Below, piece after piece: positions 1-11,261 of a DNA stretch of 64,000 nt. The DNA comes from Phialocephala subalpina (Eukaryota; Ascomycota; Leotiomycetes; Helotiales; Mollisiaceae), in the NCBI GenBank assembly GCA_900073065.1, contig FJOG01000028.1, forward strand, positions 684,188 through 748,187, given 5' to 3'. Each line of letters starts with the position of its first letter. Position 1 is the first letter of the stretch. The position numbers were made by a program, and so were the translations under genes. The notes beneath the pieces were generated by a model. The model made no database searches. It saw only the letters and a program-made list of their open reading frames with translations, and was not told where the DNA came from.

Positions 1-1202
1 TACCATACAATTGTAAAACAATGCTGCATAGCGAAAGCGAGGGGGAGTGACGGTGGAATTTGCATACTTGATTGATATGTAGGGGAGGAAGATGGAGAGA
101 TGTGTACTAGGTGTTGATAGGCTGGTTGGCATTTTAGCGGCTGGGTATGAATATGAATCTCCTCTCTTCCAAGCCCTCGCTTTGTTTCGGATTTGACTTT
201 TGCTTGCTTTTGGTCTGCGGCTTGCACGATTACTTCTTTACAGGCTTATGTGTGCTTGGAAAGGGAGATGCCACTGGTGGAAGCTGGTGTCTGACCATGA
301 GCAGGTGGGTGGAAAGCCATCTTTTGTGCACAGTATATGATGGCAAGATCACTGGTCCGTGTCAAAGGTCCTCCAGTCAACTCTAGTCAAGTGGCCAGGG
401 AAGGTTTGGGCCTGACTCTTGAGAGTTCTGTGCTGTCCAGCAGGTATGGTAGCGCAAACACTCCTTCAAACGTGCAAAGGCATGAGCTGCCCATGTCACA
501 CAAGCAATTGCCACCCGGTGCATCCTATTTAGAGCTGCATCTTCCTCCAGTGCTTACTGTTAACCTATTATGTTCTGCACATGCATTTTTTTGCAAACCT
601 GTTGTCTTTAAGCAATCAAAGATGTCTGCGCCTCAAACAAAGCTAGCCCCAGCAAATTCCAATCAAAAAGTTGGTCTTCATTTCATTGGTCCAGGAGTTG
701 TGTTCGGGCGGTGTGAGGGCCTTGGGAAATAAATAGCACTAGTCTCTCTACGCTATTCTTGTTCTTCTGGCACCAGTGGTGTATGCTGCTCTGTGCCCTC
801 TTTCATTGCTTCGTCTACATATAACGAGAAAGGGCGACCGGATATCAGGATCATCAGAACTAGGGCTGCGAGCAGCAGATCCTTCAATGTCTGGAGCGCG
901 GCTTCACATCTGTGGATCATTCCTGGTAGCTTGCCTGCATACTTCTTAGCCTTGGGATGGGACAGGATGGATTTGGCAGTAAAATTGGCGTTTCTCTGGC
1001 GAACCTATCCCGCACGAGGCTGGCTTGCTGTGGTCTTGCCGAGGCGCAGCAAGCAAGCTTGTCTCCCATACTCAGGCGTCACTCGGCTCTTCTCGCCTCT
1101 TGCAGATGCTACGGCTTTTGTACGCACGAAAGTATCTCTTTCGAAACACATTGAGAGCATCAAGAGCATAGAAGAAAACAATTGCAAATAAAAAAAGATG
1201 AT
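1..1202. other. gene-poor stretch at window edge
   Basis: I see no conserved protein here. Open frames up to about 130 codons exist on the plus strand (for example 337-732 and 793-1191), but they share no recognisable motif, lack good splice signals around them and overlap each other. Most likely intergenic, possibly the UTR of a gene outside the window. Confidence 0.5.
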
Positions 1203-1299
1203 TGGACTGCCCGGGACTCGAACCCGGAATTCCTACCGAGCCCAAGATGGCGGCCAAATCCTCCTATACAGGAAATGGTAACCTTTCCACTAGCAGCCC
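1203..1299 (-). tRNA. tRNA-like gene, probably intron-containing, anticodon not resolved
   Basis: Read on the minus strand, a 7-bp acceptor stem (GGGCTGC with GCAGTCC, one G-U pair), a D arm (GTGG/CCAT) holding an A-box-like sequence with the GG of the D loop, and a perfect T arm (CCGGG-TTCGAGT-CCCGG, a good B box) are in order. The stretch is about 97 nt, some 24 nt longer than a class I tRNA, and the surplus lies at the anticodon arm, as for an intron next to the anticodon. I could not fold the anticodon stem, loop and variable loop into one convincing tRNA, so the amino acid is not assigned. It could be a decayed copy. Confidence 0.5.
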
Positions 1300-1348
1300 C
1301 AATTGATTGATTGATGCTGGGGTTTTGCTTATTTATATTTATACGGAT

Positions 1349-1900
1349 NNNNNNNNNNNNNNNNNNNNNNNNNNNNNNNNNNNNNNNNNNNNNNNNNNNN
1401 NNNNNNNNNNNNNNNNNNNNNNNNNNNNNNNNNNNNNNNNNNNNNNNNNNNNNNNNNNNNNNNNNNNNNNNNNNNNNNNNNNNNNNNNNNNNNNNNNNNN
1501 NNNNNNNNNNNNNNNNNNNNNNNNNNNNNNNNNNNNNNNNNNNNNNNNNNNNNNNNNNNNNNNNNNNNNNNNNNNNNNNNNNNNNNNNNNNNNNNNNNNN
1601 NNNNNNNNNNNNNNNNNNNNNNNNNNNNNNNNNNNNNNNNNNNNNNNNNNNNNNNNNNNNNNNNNNNNNNNNNNNNNNNNNNNNNNNNNNNNNNNNNNNN
1701 NNNNNNNNNNNNNNNNNNNNNNNNNNNNNNNNNNNNNNNNNNNNNNNNNNNNNNNNNNNNNNNNNNNNNNNNNNNNNNNNNNNNNNNNNNNNNNNNNNNN
1801 NNNNNNNNNNNNNNNNNNNNNNNNNNNNNNNNNNNNNNNNNNNNNNNNNNNNNNNNNNNNNNNNNNNNNNNNNNNNNNNNNNNNNNNNNNNNNNNNNNNN
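1349..1900. other. assembly gap (552 N)
   Basis: Unbroken run of N. The sequence just after it (1901-1990) is strongly G-rich on the plus strand with GGGGAT/GGGATGG repeats, which suggests that low-complexity sequence caused the gap. Confidence 0.99.
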
Positions 1901-2280
1901 CGAGACGTGGGGGCGGCTAGGTGGGTGGTGGGGATAGGGGATGGGGATGGGGTGGGATAAGGAGAATACGGAGGTGGATGACATGACGTGATGGGGGACG
2001 AGGCTGTGTTCACGTGAAGGAGGTGTTATGGAGGAATGAGGAAGGGGGACTATGGAGCGGTGATGTTTTCAATCTTTAACAGACCCATGGGTAACACCAA
2101 CCACAAGGTGGGCCCTTCCTTTCTTCTTTCGTTCCTACTGCTTGTCTTACTCTTGTCAAGATCTCGCATCTCAATGTCCTATGTATTCTTAGGACATTCT
2201 CTAGGGCTCTTACCTGTAGTAAAAGCTTGTCGTTTTCACGAATCGGTTCAGACTAAAAGTTGCGTCTTCTGCTAGCAATT
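1901..2280. other. non-coding, G-rich start
   Basis: About 90 bp of purine-rich, G-run sequence follow the gap, then unremarkable sequence. Short open frames have no conserved features. Confidence 0.5.
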
Positions 2281-2776
2281 TTTGATTCACATATTCAGAG
2301 AGGGTGAATTCGATTCACGAACTTAGACAGGGTCAATTCGTTTTGACAGCTATTCCTTGCCCCAATTTTAAGTCAGTTAGCCATCCCGCAAGCCAATTTC
2401 GATTCACACCTTTAGACTGGGCTAATTGGCGCATATCCGATTCGGAGAGGTGTTGATTGCACCAGATCAGAGTCAATTGGCACTTACGCATGCATTTTTC
2501 GATTCACGACTTCAGACAAGAACAATTGGTGCATCTTCAATTCATTGATGTGTTTCTCGTCCATTTTCGAGTCAATTGGACGTTCTACAAGCGATTTTCG
2601 ATTCACGACTTTAGACAAAGTCGATTGCCCCAATTTCGAGTCAATTGGCTGTCTGCTGCCCGAAATTTCGATTCACGACCTTAAACAAGGTCAATTGGCG
2701 CATTTTCGATTCAGTGAGGCGTTGTTTGCCTCGATTTCGAGTCAATTGGCCGTTCTGCGAGCAAATTCGATTCACC
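2281..2776. repeat. degenerate ~99-bp tandem repeat
   Basis: The phrase CGATTCAC(G)A recurs at about 2312, 2400, 2500, 2599, 2669 and 2768, giving spacings of 88, 100, 99, 70 and 99 bp. Each copy continues as ACTTTAGACAAGGTCAATTGG. A related half-unit, TTTCGAGTCAATTGG, alternates with it at about 2566, 2633 and 2730. Copies diverge by substitutions and small deletions. The array ends about 120 bp before the start codon of the AA9 gene, so it forms most of that gene's visible upstream region. Confidence 0.85.
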
Positions 2777-2892
2777 CGCGATGCAGCACGTGCATAAGTA
2801 GCCAGCCGCTCTTCAAGGCACCTTCGTCATACCAACTTCACCCCGCTCGCTCTGCAAAGACTTGGACAACCAAGACTCGATCTCACAAAACT

Positions 2893-5539
2893 ATGAGACT
2901 TACACTCGCTTATGGACTCGCAGCACTGCAGGCAGTGGCTGCTCATACCCTGTTTACAACTCTTTTCATTAACGATGTCAACCAGGGCGATGGTACTTGC
3001 GTACGCATGCCCATGACACCAGGGAACGCCACTGATCCTGTTGCCAGGATATGGGACATCGATATGGCTTGTGATATGTCCTCGCAGAAGAGAGTACCGG
3101 GCACTCAGTACATGATGCTGATTTCTCATAGGAAATGGCGGCAATACCTACGTCCCTCGAGCTTGCCTTGCTAACTCTGGATCGAAGCTCAGCTTCCTGT
3201 TCCGTGAAACGCCCGATGGGACAACGCCCGGTGCCATCGACCCCTCGCACAAAGGTCCTTGCGCAGTCTACATGAAATATGTCGAGACTCCCGCGGTGGA
3301 AGCTGATGGTGGATCCTGGTTCAAGATATGGGATGATGGCTATGATAATGCTACTTCTAAATGGTGTACGGAGAGGCTCATTGACAACCTGGGACTCATT
3401 TCTGTCAACGTACCTGCTGACCTGGTCGACGGATACTATCTCGTCCGCACTGAATTGCTCGCACTTCACGAGGCAGACAAAACGCCCCCAGACCCACAGT
3501 TCTATGTCGGATGTGCCCAAATCTACTTGGGGTTACCTGCCGCAGATGGCATCCTTCCGAACAACACTGTTTCCATCCCTGGATACTTGACCGCGAATGA
3601 TCCTTCAGTGATATTCAACATCTACAATCCTAAATGGCCGTACATAATGCCTGGTCCTCCACCATTTGCCAGTGGCGATCCTTCCGTGAAGGTTCTGAGA
3701 GTGGATCACGATCAGTCTTTTCTACCGACTGGCACGATATACACGAACGCGAATTGGTGGGCAGTTGATCTAGACCCATATTCTACCTCTGATGGATGTT
3801 GGAATGCAAGTTCTCTCCAAGCAATGTCCCAATCTGCATCTTGTAACTAATGACTTTCAGGCAAGCACATCATGCTTCAATCAGACCACAATGTGCTACG
3901 ATACCGCACCACCAACAGGCTCAGAAGGTTGCAAAGTATGGGAAGCCAAGTGCAATATCATTCAGGCTGCGTGCAACGCCAGCAACTTCATCGGTCCTCC
4001 TGATGCATTCAAAGTGTTGACTCGACAGAACAAACTCAATTACACTATCCCAGCTGCAAGCAATCTCACTCTTCAGTACTACGGTGGTCAATATGCCCCA
4101 ATACAAGCGCTGGCGTCTGCTGCCACCCTTACTACGAATGGAACCTCACGGTCAATGGCCGTGCCAACTCTCAACGTGGCTATGAATCTTACAGCCTCGG
4201 AGTTCGTTTCCACCACCGGACTAATCAGTACATCTACATCGACGTCTTTGCACTTCCTTTCACCCTCAGGTTCACTTCAGCCCAGCTCCTTAACGAGCGT
4301 AGGTCCGAGTCAGGCCTTGAATCTTGCGGGCTCAAGCTTTGTTACAACGACCTCACAAAGCAGCACACCTCCATCAACCTTCACCTCTTCGCGGTCGTCG
4401 ACTACCTTCTCAGTCACAGCTCAGTCAATCAGTTCCTCAAGCTCCCATGCGTCCACAACGTTGACTTCAGCGTCAACGTCTACCGGCTTGCCAGGCACAA
4501 TGAGGACAGTGTTCATTACAACACAGGTGACCTCAACCTCGGGCCTCCCCTTTGTCCCGCCCTCATCGAGCCCCACCTTGGTATCATCTAGCCCGTCTAT
4601 CGTAACAGTTTCCAGCACTATTGTTAGAAACTCTACGATCTCTTTATCCAATGGCACTCTGTCAATTTCCTCTCCACCTGCCACGATATCCTCCGCACCT
4701 GTCCTGTCAACTTCGAGCTCGTCAAATGGACCTTCATCGATGTCCTTCCCATCACTTACCGTTTCAAATACATCTGCTCTGTCGACGCCCAGCTCATCAA
4801 ATAGCTCTTTGTCCACGCCCTCCTCGTCGAATACCACTCTGACAACACCTGTTCTATCGACTTCCAGGTCCTCAAACAGCTCTTTATCGACGTCATCTCC
4901 ATCAATTACCACTTCAGCCACGTCTGCTCCGTCTGCTTTCAGGTCAAATTCATCGACAGATACGGTCCTTCAGATAACCATCTTACCGAATGGAAATGGC
5001 ACGTCGCCAACTCCCACCGGGCCTGCTGTCTCAATTATCGTCATAGTTCCTGGACCCATAAGCTCTGCATCTACGTCCACCTCAGCCTCAACCGCATCCG
5101 ACCCCCTCCAAACCTATCCCATAAGCACAGATGGAAGATGCGGCGGGGGCCCTAACGGTCCATATACTACCTGTCTGGGTAGCATATTCGGTCAGGTAAG
5201 TCTTGGCCGTTTGTTGTTAAGTCTGATTTGAACTTTCTCTGTACCAGTTAACTGATAAGCCAATAGTGTTGCGGTGATGTTAATCATGTTGTCGGAGTTT
5301 GCGGAGCGACGAAAGCTCATTGCTACAGCAACTGTCAGGGCAGCCTCTTCGGGATGGTTATTCCCATGGGAGCTGGACCTGATACTGATATCGCAACAGC
5401 TGCTCTTCCAACAGCCACTTCAAGTGCGGGAAGTAGGAAGAGAAGTAAGAAGACTAGATTGCTGGAGTCGACTGCAAGACATGTTGAGTACGTTGGGAAA
5501 TTGAAGCGAGGGAGACATCATTGGATCAGGAGACTTTGA
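2893..5539 (+). CDS. AA9 lytic polysaccharide monooxygenase with Ser/Thr linker and C-terminal CBM18
   Basis: Secreted copper enzyme predicted to cleave crystalline polysaccharide oxidatively. Proposed exons are 2893-3073, 3132-3805, 3861-5195 and 5267-5539. The signal peptide MRLTLAYGLAALQAVAA is followed directly by His, the first ligand of the AA9 histidine brace. Further family marks are DMACG across the first junction, DPSHKGPCAVYMK (second His), and LALHEADKTPPDPQFYVGC with the conserved His, Gln and axial Tyr. About 250 residues of Ser/Thr-rich linker lead to a hevein-type CBM18 (DGRCGGGPNGPYTTCLGSIFGQ, then CCGDVNHVVGVCG), then a basic tail. Intron 1 starts with ATATGT instead of GTATGT, and intron 2 is GC-AG (GCAAGT). 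Both are required by reading phase and family alignment. The gene is either spliced unusually or disabled at intron 1. Confidence 0.85.
3074..3131 (+). other. intron 1 of the AA9 gene with an A at the first donor base
   Basis: Sequence runs ATATGT ... GCTGAT ... CATAG. Branch point, acceptor and length (58 bp) are those of a normal fungal intron, and removing exactly this stretch restores MACG-NGG-NTYVPRAC. Only the first donor base departs from GTATGT. No alternative GT donor nearby gives the right phase without a stop or loss of the conserved residues. Confidence 0.7.
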
Positions 5540-6773
5540 ATGTCGGACCATCCATGTAGTTTATGTGTTGGGATTGTAAGAATGTTCACGTCCGATGTAC
5601 GTGTAAGGTGTTTTCCTCGGATGGTATTTTGTGTTTATACGTGGATGCTTGATCCTTGGGTAATATGAAATGTTATACTGTGTTCGATATTGTCTTGATG
5701 TTTGCATGGATTGCCTTAAAGCAATGTTTTGATCTTGTGCTATAATTGGTCCTGCTTAGATGCGGTACTAATATGAATGATGATTGAATGACCTAATCTA
5801 GCAACAAAATCTACAGCAGCAGGAGTTGAAGCCGCGATGGGTACAATACATCGCGCGACGGAGATCATTCGAGGCCTCCATGAAGGTCTTCGAACCGAAT
5901 GACTGTCCAGAATACGATCCATTCCGCAAAAAGAATATGTGACTAACACAAGACTGCTAGTGGAGAGCGAGTATCATGATCAAATTGTTGATTGAGAGTT
6001 GGGACATGCGGATGCGGTAAGCCGCTGCAAAGAACCCTTTTGGGCAAACAGAGCCTGAAATCCGGGATCTGGACCTTGAGTTCTCCGGGAAGGGTTCTGA
6101 TAGTGTAACGGATCCCTGGTTCGAGTGACTGGAAACCGATCGAACATTCGGATTTGCGACCTGGTACTAGTAAGTATCGAATATTTCGAGGAAAGTGGTG
6201 TGCCGTACTCGTGGCGCAAGCCACATACATGTCTCAGCCACAGCACTCCTAGGATATCGATCGAACTTCTTCCTCATTTGAACAACAGCTCAGTAATCCC
6301 CCTGGCTCCTTTGTTAGTTTGCCACATGTATGGCATCCAGTCGGATTTTCGAGACGTACTATTTTGATTGTTTGATTGGCCCCAAAATCCTTGGCGATTT
6401 GCAAGATCACTGACTGTATGGCATTTTGACCAAGGCACCACTGAGCAGGAAGTCCTCTCCGCCACTTCCAAACAAATGTGTGTGATCCTGGAAATAGATT
6501 CAAAGCAGCACAGATGTTCAACCCAAGCCTAGATCGAGGCGAAAACCGCACTGAAGGATCAATCAAAACACTCAGCCCCCATTTCTCCTCAACGCAGGCC
6601 AGCCAAACAAATACATGCCTTGTAATAGGGAGCCGACTCCTTCGTTTTTTGTTCAAACATGATCATTTTCAGTCCTTGTTCTCCTCTTGGTCTGCCCCCC
6701 AAATTTTTTTTTTTTTGTTTTGCATCTCTTGTCATCATCATCGCATCCCCTCGTTTGAAGGATGATATATCAA
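5540..6773. other. intergenic, nothing recognised
   Basis: Contains the 3' end of the AA9 transcript and the upstream region of the Kelch pseudogene. Short frames on both strands (such as 6249-6656 minus) show no motif. A T-run of about 14 bases sits near 6703. Confidence 0.5.
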
Positions 6774-8627
6774 ATGGCGGGTACTTCTAAACCGCTTCAT
6801 TTTGCGCAGCAGATTGTGTCTTTCACAGTACTATCACTGTGCTGGCTGTCCCTCGAAGTTGCTGCTCAAGGTTCGTCTACAAACGGTACGGATCAAGTCG
6901 TCAATTTCTGCAGACGCTTCGACCACCTATTGTCGACAATCGACTATTCGTGGATGGAGGGTTTGTTAACCTTTATTCGGGAGGTCAGGGAAATCCTCTC
7001 GCTACAAATGAGACAAGCTCCCGCGCCGCCGCATTGTGGTTTCTGTGGAGACCGGACCTTTCACTGACGAGTGATGTATAGATGATTCGCTCCTTTACTC
7101 TGATCTTCTGGTACTGTAGAACGGGGTTGCCTAATATGACTGCGGGATTGACCAAGAATAGCTGTGCCATCGGTGTCTGAGGGAGTGTTGTGGGCGGATG
7201 AGGTCAACAATCGGCTTTTTGGACATTTTCCAGATTCCCCTCCAAGTTCTTTCGCGACTTGGTCATACAAAACGGACCACGATACTTGGGTCATTGTGGC
7301 CACATATAGCGACCCCAATTACTTGGCCCATGGGATGGGAGCAGTGGCGCCAGAGGCTGGATTCGGATACTATCTAGGAGGATATCAAAGATAATCAGAC
7401 ACAAGATGCTTGGACTGGCGGCTGACTTTACAGCCCTAACCTTGTGGAGTTTGACATGATCAAGTCCCAATATCTGAACATCAGTGGTCCAAGTGCGCAA
7501 GGTCGTGGCGAGGGCCTCATGGTCTTCGTTCCTGCTTCCACATCCGGTATTCTAGTGTATTTTGGCGGGGGAACGCAAGATCCCTCGACAAGAGAGGTTT
7601 TCGGGGTACATGCTCCTTCAAATTTGATTGAGAAAACAAGCTAACAACGTCAGGCACCCATGGATGTATGGCGAGTGCGTTTTATGTAATAATGCGAACA
7701 CTAACATTTTGTGTTAGAATATCACCATATACGATATCGCCGCGAAGAAATGGTACGCACAAGAAGCGAGTGGACAAATTTCCGAACAACGAACTCGGTT
7801 TTGCGGCGGAGTTGCATGGCCAGATGACAAGTCTTCCTCCAACATGTAAGTATGACTTTTTCAAAGTCCCATTGCCTGACTAACGTTGAGTGTTGTTCAG
7901 CTACCTTTATGGCGGCCACAGACCGAACGCAGAAACCATCAACGGGTCCATGGCTTTCGACGACGTCTACATTCTATCACTTCCAGCATTCGTTTGGATC
8001 AAAATATTTCCCACGACAGCACAGGCATCATTTCCCCATCACTCTATGTGATGCAATATAGTCAACAACACACAAATGATCGTGATGGGAGGGCATTTCT
8101 GAATGCTACTACTTGCGATTCACCCGTTGTTCAAGCACAACATAACATCAATCTTGGGCTCAACAACCTGGACATAATCCTATGGTCTGAGTTTGTGCTC
8201 GATTAACCGGTATACACGGTCTCCCCACAAGTTGTATAGGCTATTGGCGGCAGATTAGCTTCGGCTCTGTTCGATATTGCATTCTAATTCCGGATGTTCG
8301 CTAACCTGTTCACTTTGAATCTAGCAAGAAAGGTGGTGCAAATGCTACTAGTCCTTTAGTTAGTACTGCTTCCTATGATTTTTACCTCTTCAAAGACAGT
8401 ACACCGTTCCCACCCGTACTCCCACCGCAACAAGCACCCCAACACCAACCCCAACACCCACGCCTCCAAAGAAGAAAACAAATACGACTGTTATTATGGT
8501 TGGTTGGGTTGTGGGAGGTATTTTACTCCTCGTTGCTGCTATCGCCAGCTTCGTCCTTTTACGTTGGGGTCGAGCAAAGAACGATCTCGTACCGGATCTG
8601 GTATCTCAATCAAATGCAAACCAGTGA
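6774..8627 (+). pseudogene. decayed Kelch-repeat membrane protein gene
   Basis: Pieces in changing frames match the usual fungal cell-surface Kelch protein in the correct order: an N-terminal signal segment (HFAQQIVSFTVLSLCWLSL), DNRLFVDGGFVNLYSGG, SEGVLWADEVNNRLFGHFP, the Kelch-like EGLMVFVPASTSGILVYFGG, then NITIYDIAAKKWYAQ and YLYGGHRPNAETINGS after recognisable introns, a Thr/Pro spacer, one transmembrane helix (VGWVVGGILLLVAAIASFVLL) and a short cytoplasmic tail ending at 8625-8627. Frame changes are needed near 6930, 7390, 7430 and 8080-8100, and stops occur in the blade region (for example near 8248). Introns around 7650-7720 and 7845-7900 keep good signals. A working protein is not possible from this copy. 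Decay looks moderate, so the loss may be fairly recent. Confidence 0.8.
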
Positions 8628-9336
8628 AGCAAGGATAAGCAGGATAGATGTGGTCGTGAGGATACTGAAGTAGACCCAATTGCACTTGATGATGGGGAGT
8701 GCCAATAGGCGTGTTGGCGTTGTCGAAGTACTGTAGATTTTCGGGTACCGGTTATAGCTTGTGTCGTCCCAAATGGGGATCTTCCGGGACACCGCGAGAC
8801 AGACCACTCACTTCACTCCAGAATGTGTTTAGCTAAGGTGGATTGTCGACTCTGGACCACAAAGGCAAGATCGTTTCAGCGATGGTTAAATTTCTCAGTG
8901 GAGTATCTTCAAGATATTGGCAACTCCAACAGAGAGCACCTAGCAGCTCGAGTAGAAATTTGAGCTTGCAATATTCCATCCTCTTCGGCGTACTCTCTGC
9001 CGTCAAAGCATCCTATGGTGACATTCCGAGTGCTGAGACGTACTTTGCAACTCCAGGTTACTATCTGTGAATCAATGAGGGAGCCGAACAGGATAGATTG
9101 TGTGCCTTCGTTCCCACGCCTTACGCGTGAGTCAATGTCTAGGAAAAAGGCTAAAGATTTATTCACGAGCCAGTTGGTATCATTGGCATACAGGGATCCT
9201 GCAGTGACCAAAAGTGCTGGCAGCTCGCTCATATCTTCTTCCAGTGATTGGTGTAGTCAAGGTCAAACAGACCAACAGGAAAGGTCGCAGTAAGGTAACC
9301 ATTAACAACATCACGTACCCAGCAATTTCGCATTTT

Positions 9337-9702
9337 TTAACTCCAGCCTCTGTCAACTATTCGAATTAGTTCGTGAGGCCAACCCTTTATGCTACCACTG
9401 ATAGGACCTGTCTCATTAGCGGCGCGTACAACTTTCTCCAGATCTGTCAGGTGGAGCTGGTTTACTTGACTTGATGGTGTTGAAGGATGACAAGTAACAG
9501 AGTCAGCACCAGCATTTGAGGGTGCCAAAGGTGATGCCTCCAAGAGGGTTCCAGCTGAGATTGAAATTGACGGTCCTTTACGGGGAGGTCCATTGCTTTC
9601 TTTTTGCTGGGCTTGAGTACTCTCGTCTTCAAGATTGAATATAGCCATAGCTTCCCAGCTAGGTCTTGATTGTGGAGTAGGTACAGGACTTGAAGAACCC
9701 AT
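9337..9702 (-). CDS. possible small hypothetical protein (121 aa)
   Basis: A single open frame starting MGSSSPVPTPQSRPSWEAMA. The N-terminal half is Ser/Pro/Gln-rich and looks disordered. The end (LHLTDLEKVVRAANETGPIS...GWPHELIRIVDRGW) looks like folded, helical protein. No signal peptide or membrane segment. I do not recognise it. It may be a real small gene, the last exon of a decayed one, or chance. Confidence 0.25.
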   Translation of the reverse strand: MGSSSPVPTPQSRPSWEAMAIFNLEDESTQAQQKESNGPPRKGPSISISAGTLLEASPLAPSNAGADSVTCHPSTPSSQVNQLHLTDLEKVVRAANETGPISGSIKGWPHELIRIVDRGWS

Positions 9703-10435
9703 TTTGAATGGACCGCAGTGAATGAATGGGCTGTGGGTAACCTCAATTGTTTATCACTCTTGAAAATTGGATGATATGATGATCTGAATGCAGGTATCCT
9801 GAAGGGGTTCGGTAAGTAATTATCTTCCTTGATTTGCAATATCGTCGAAAGCGAGTACATGAAATCGAGAACTTTAAAGAGCAAAAGAAGGAATTTAAGG
9901 AACAATATACGATGTGCGGAGGCGCAGGCCGGATAAGTAAGACGAGGATTACTAGGTAGGTAGTGTTTTTCGTCACTGGCGAGATTGAATGACCAGTTAA
10001 ATCCACGAGGTTAATCAATCGAGCGGTACTCTTTATTGCCTGCATAGAGCAGCCTCTCATCTCGAAGAAGGTATTACGGGTCGACCAACTAAGTAATGGT
10101 TCTCGGTGAACACACTTGAATTGTCAATCCACCGCGCCCGAACCTCGTCCCATCTGGCGTTTCATGTTCAAAGCAACCGGTGACCGCTATCATGGTGACA
10201 CAAAACCGAAAAGCACAACGCAAATCTACTTGGACGGTGTTAAGTGCACTTCGCTACTCGAACATCCGCCGAGACGATAGGCGAGCGTCAATTCATAAAG
10301 GCATGCATTCAAATAAGCAACCGCGGGCCGTAACAAATGTAGGACTCGACCCCAAACTATATATTTAGGGCATTGTTAGACAACCATTGGAAGACTGCAG
10401 CTTCGGTAATACAAAGGCAATACTAAAGATGCTAA

Positions 10436-10456
10436 CATCATCATCATCATCATCAT
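10436..10456. repeat. (CAT)7 microsatellite
   Basis: Seven perfect CAT units in non-coding sequence. Confidence 0.9.
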
Positions 10457-11261
10457 GCAGCTCAAACTGGTTCTCGGCCGCGTATTATGCCCGGATCTTC
10501 GTCGTTGAACACTGCTACAAAGACCACCAGCTGGCACGTCCCTATCCCCGGCCTTTGCATGTACCCCAAAAAGCCCCACTTCGACCCAACGACTAGGCCA
10601 TTGATTTTGGGTTACATTGAAGGTACTTCCATGCTAGGCAGCAGCTAGCTTCCAATGCAGCGTAGATGAGTTGTCCAATCCCGAGTAAAGTTGTATAACT
10701 TGATAAATGTTGAACTCGAGCTTCGACTTTGAACTCGAGATATTGTCCAAAGACGACCCTGTAGAGTGAAAACAGACGAGTATAAAACTTAAATGAAATC
10801 CTAGTCCACTTGGACGAAGAAAAATCCTCCTCTTAACATCAAGTTGAAAATTTCGGTTGACAGAAAGAAGCACTCACTACCCTGTTGAATGGAAATATAC
10901 TGGACCTTGGAAAGTCCAAAGTTAACCCAATCCACAAGGCCAGGAAAATGTACATCTCCAACTCGAAACCTGAATTGAGGACGTTCTTCAACCAACCTGA
11001 TCTTGACACATTCCCTTGTGCGGAGTATTGGGGCAATATGCAGAGCAAGAAACCTTATTGACGACTTTGCGATCCACAATCGCAAGTATGATACAATCGA
11101 TCTTGCGCGGCTATGCTATGCTGCGTTCCAGAAATTCCTGACATCGTCTACCTGAACGCCCCTCCCAGTATCGCTTTGGTCGATATACACGTACACAACT
11201 TCTTCTTATCCCATCTCATCATAACGGATATCCCTTGAATTCTCGATCATATATTTGCTGC

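Larger units (their letters stand above)
8628..11261. other. 2.6-kb stretch without a clear gene
   Basis: No conserved protein seen on either strand. The longest frame with a sensible composition is 9337-9702 (minus, 121 codons, listed separately). A (CAT)7 microsatellite lies at 10436-10456. The rest looks like ordinary or eroded intergenic sequence. Confidence 0.5.

Noticed and set aside
4421..4921. 166-codon minus-strand frame
   Set aside because: Shadow of the Ser/Thr-rich linker of the AA9 gene; TCN-rich sequence is naturally open and Asp/Glu-rich when read backwards.
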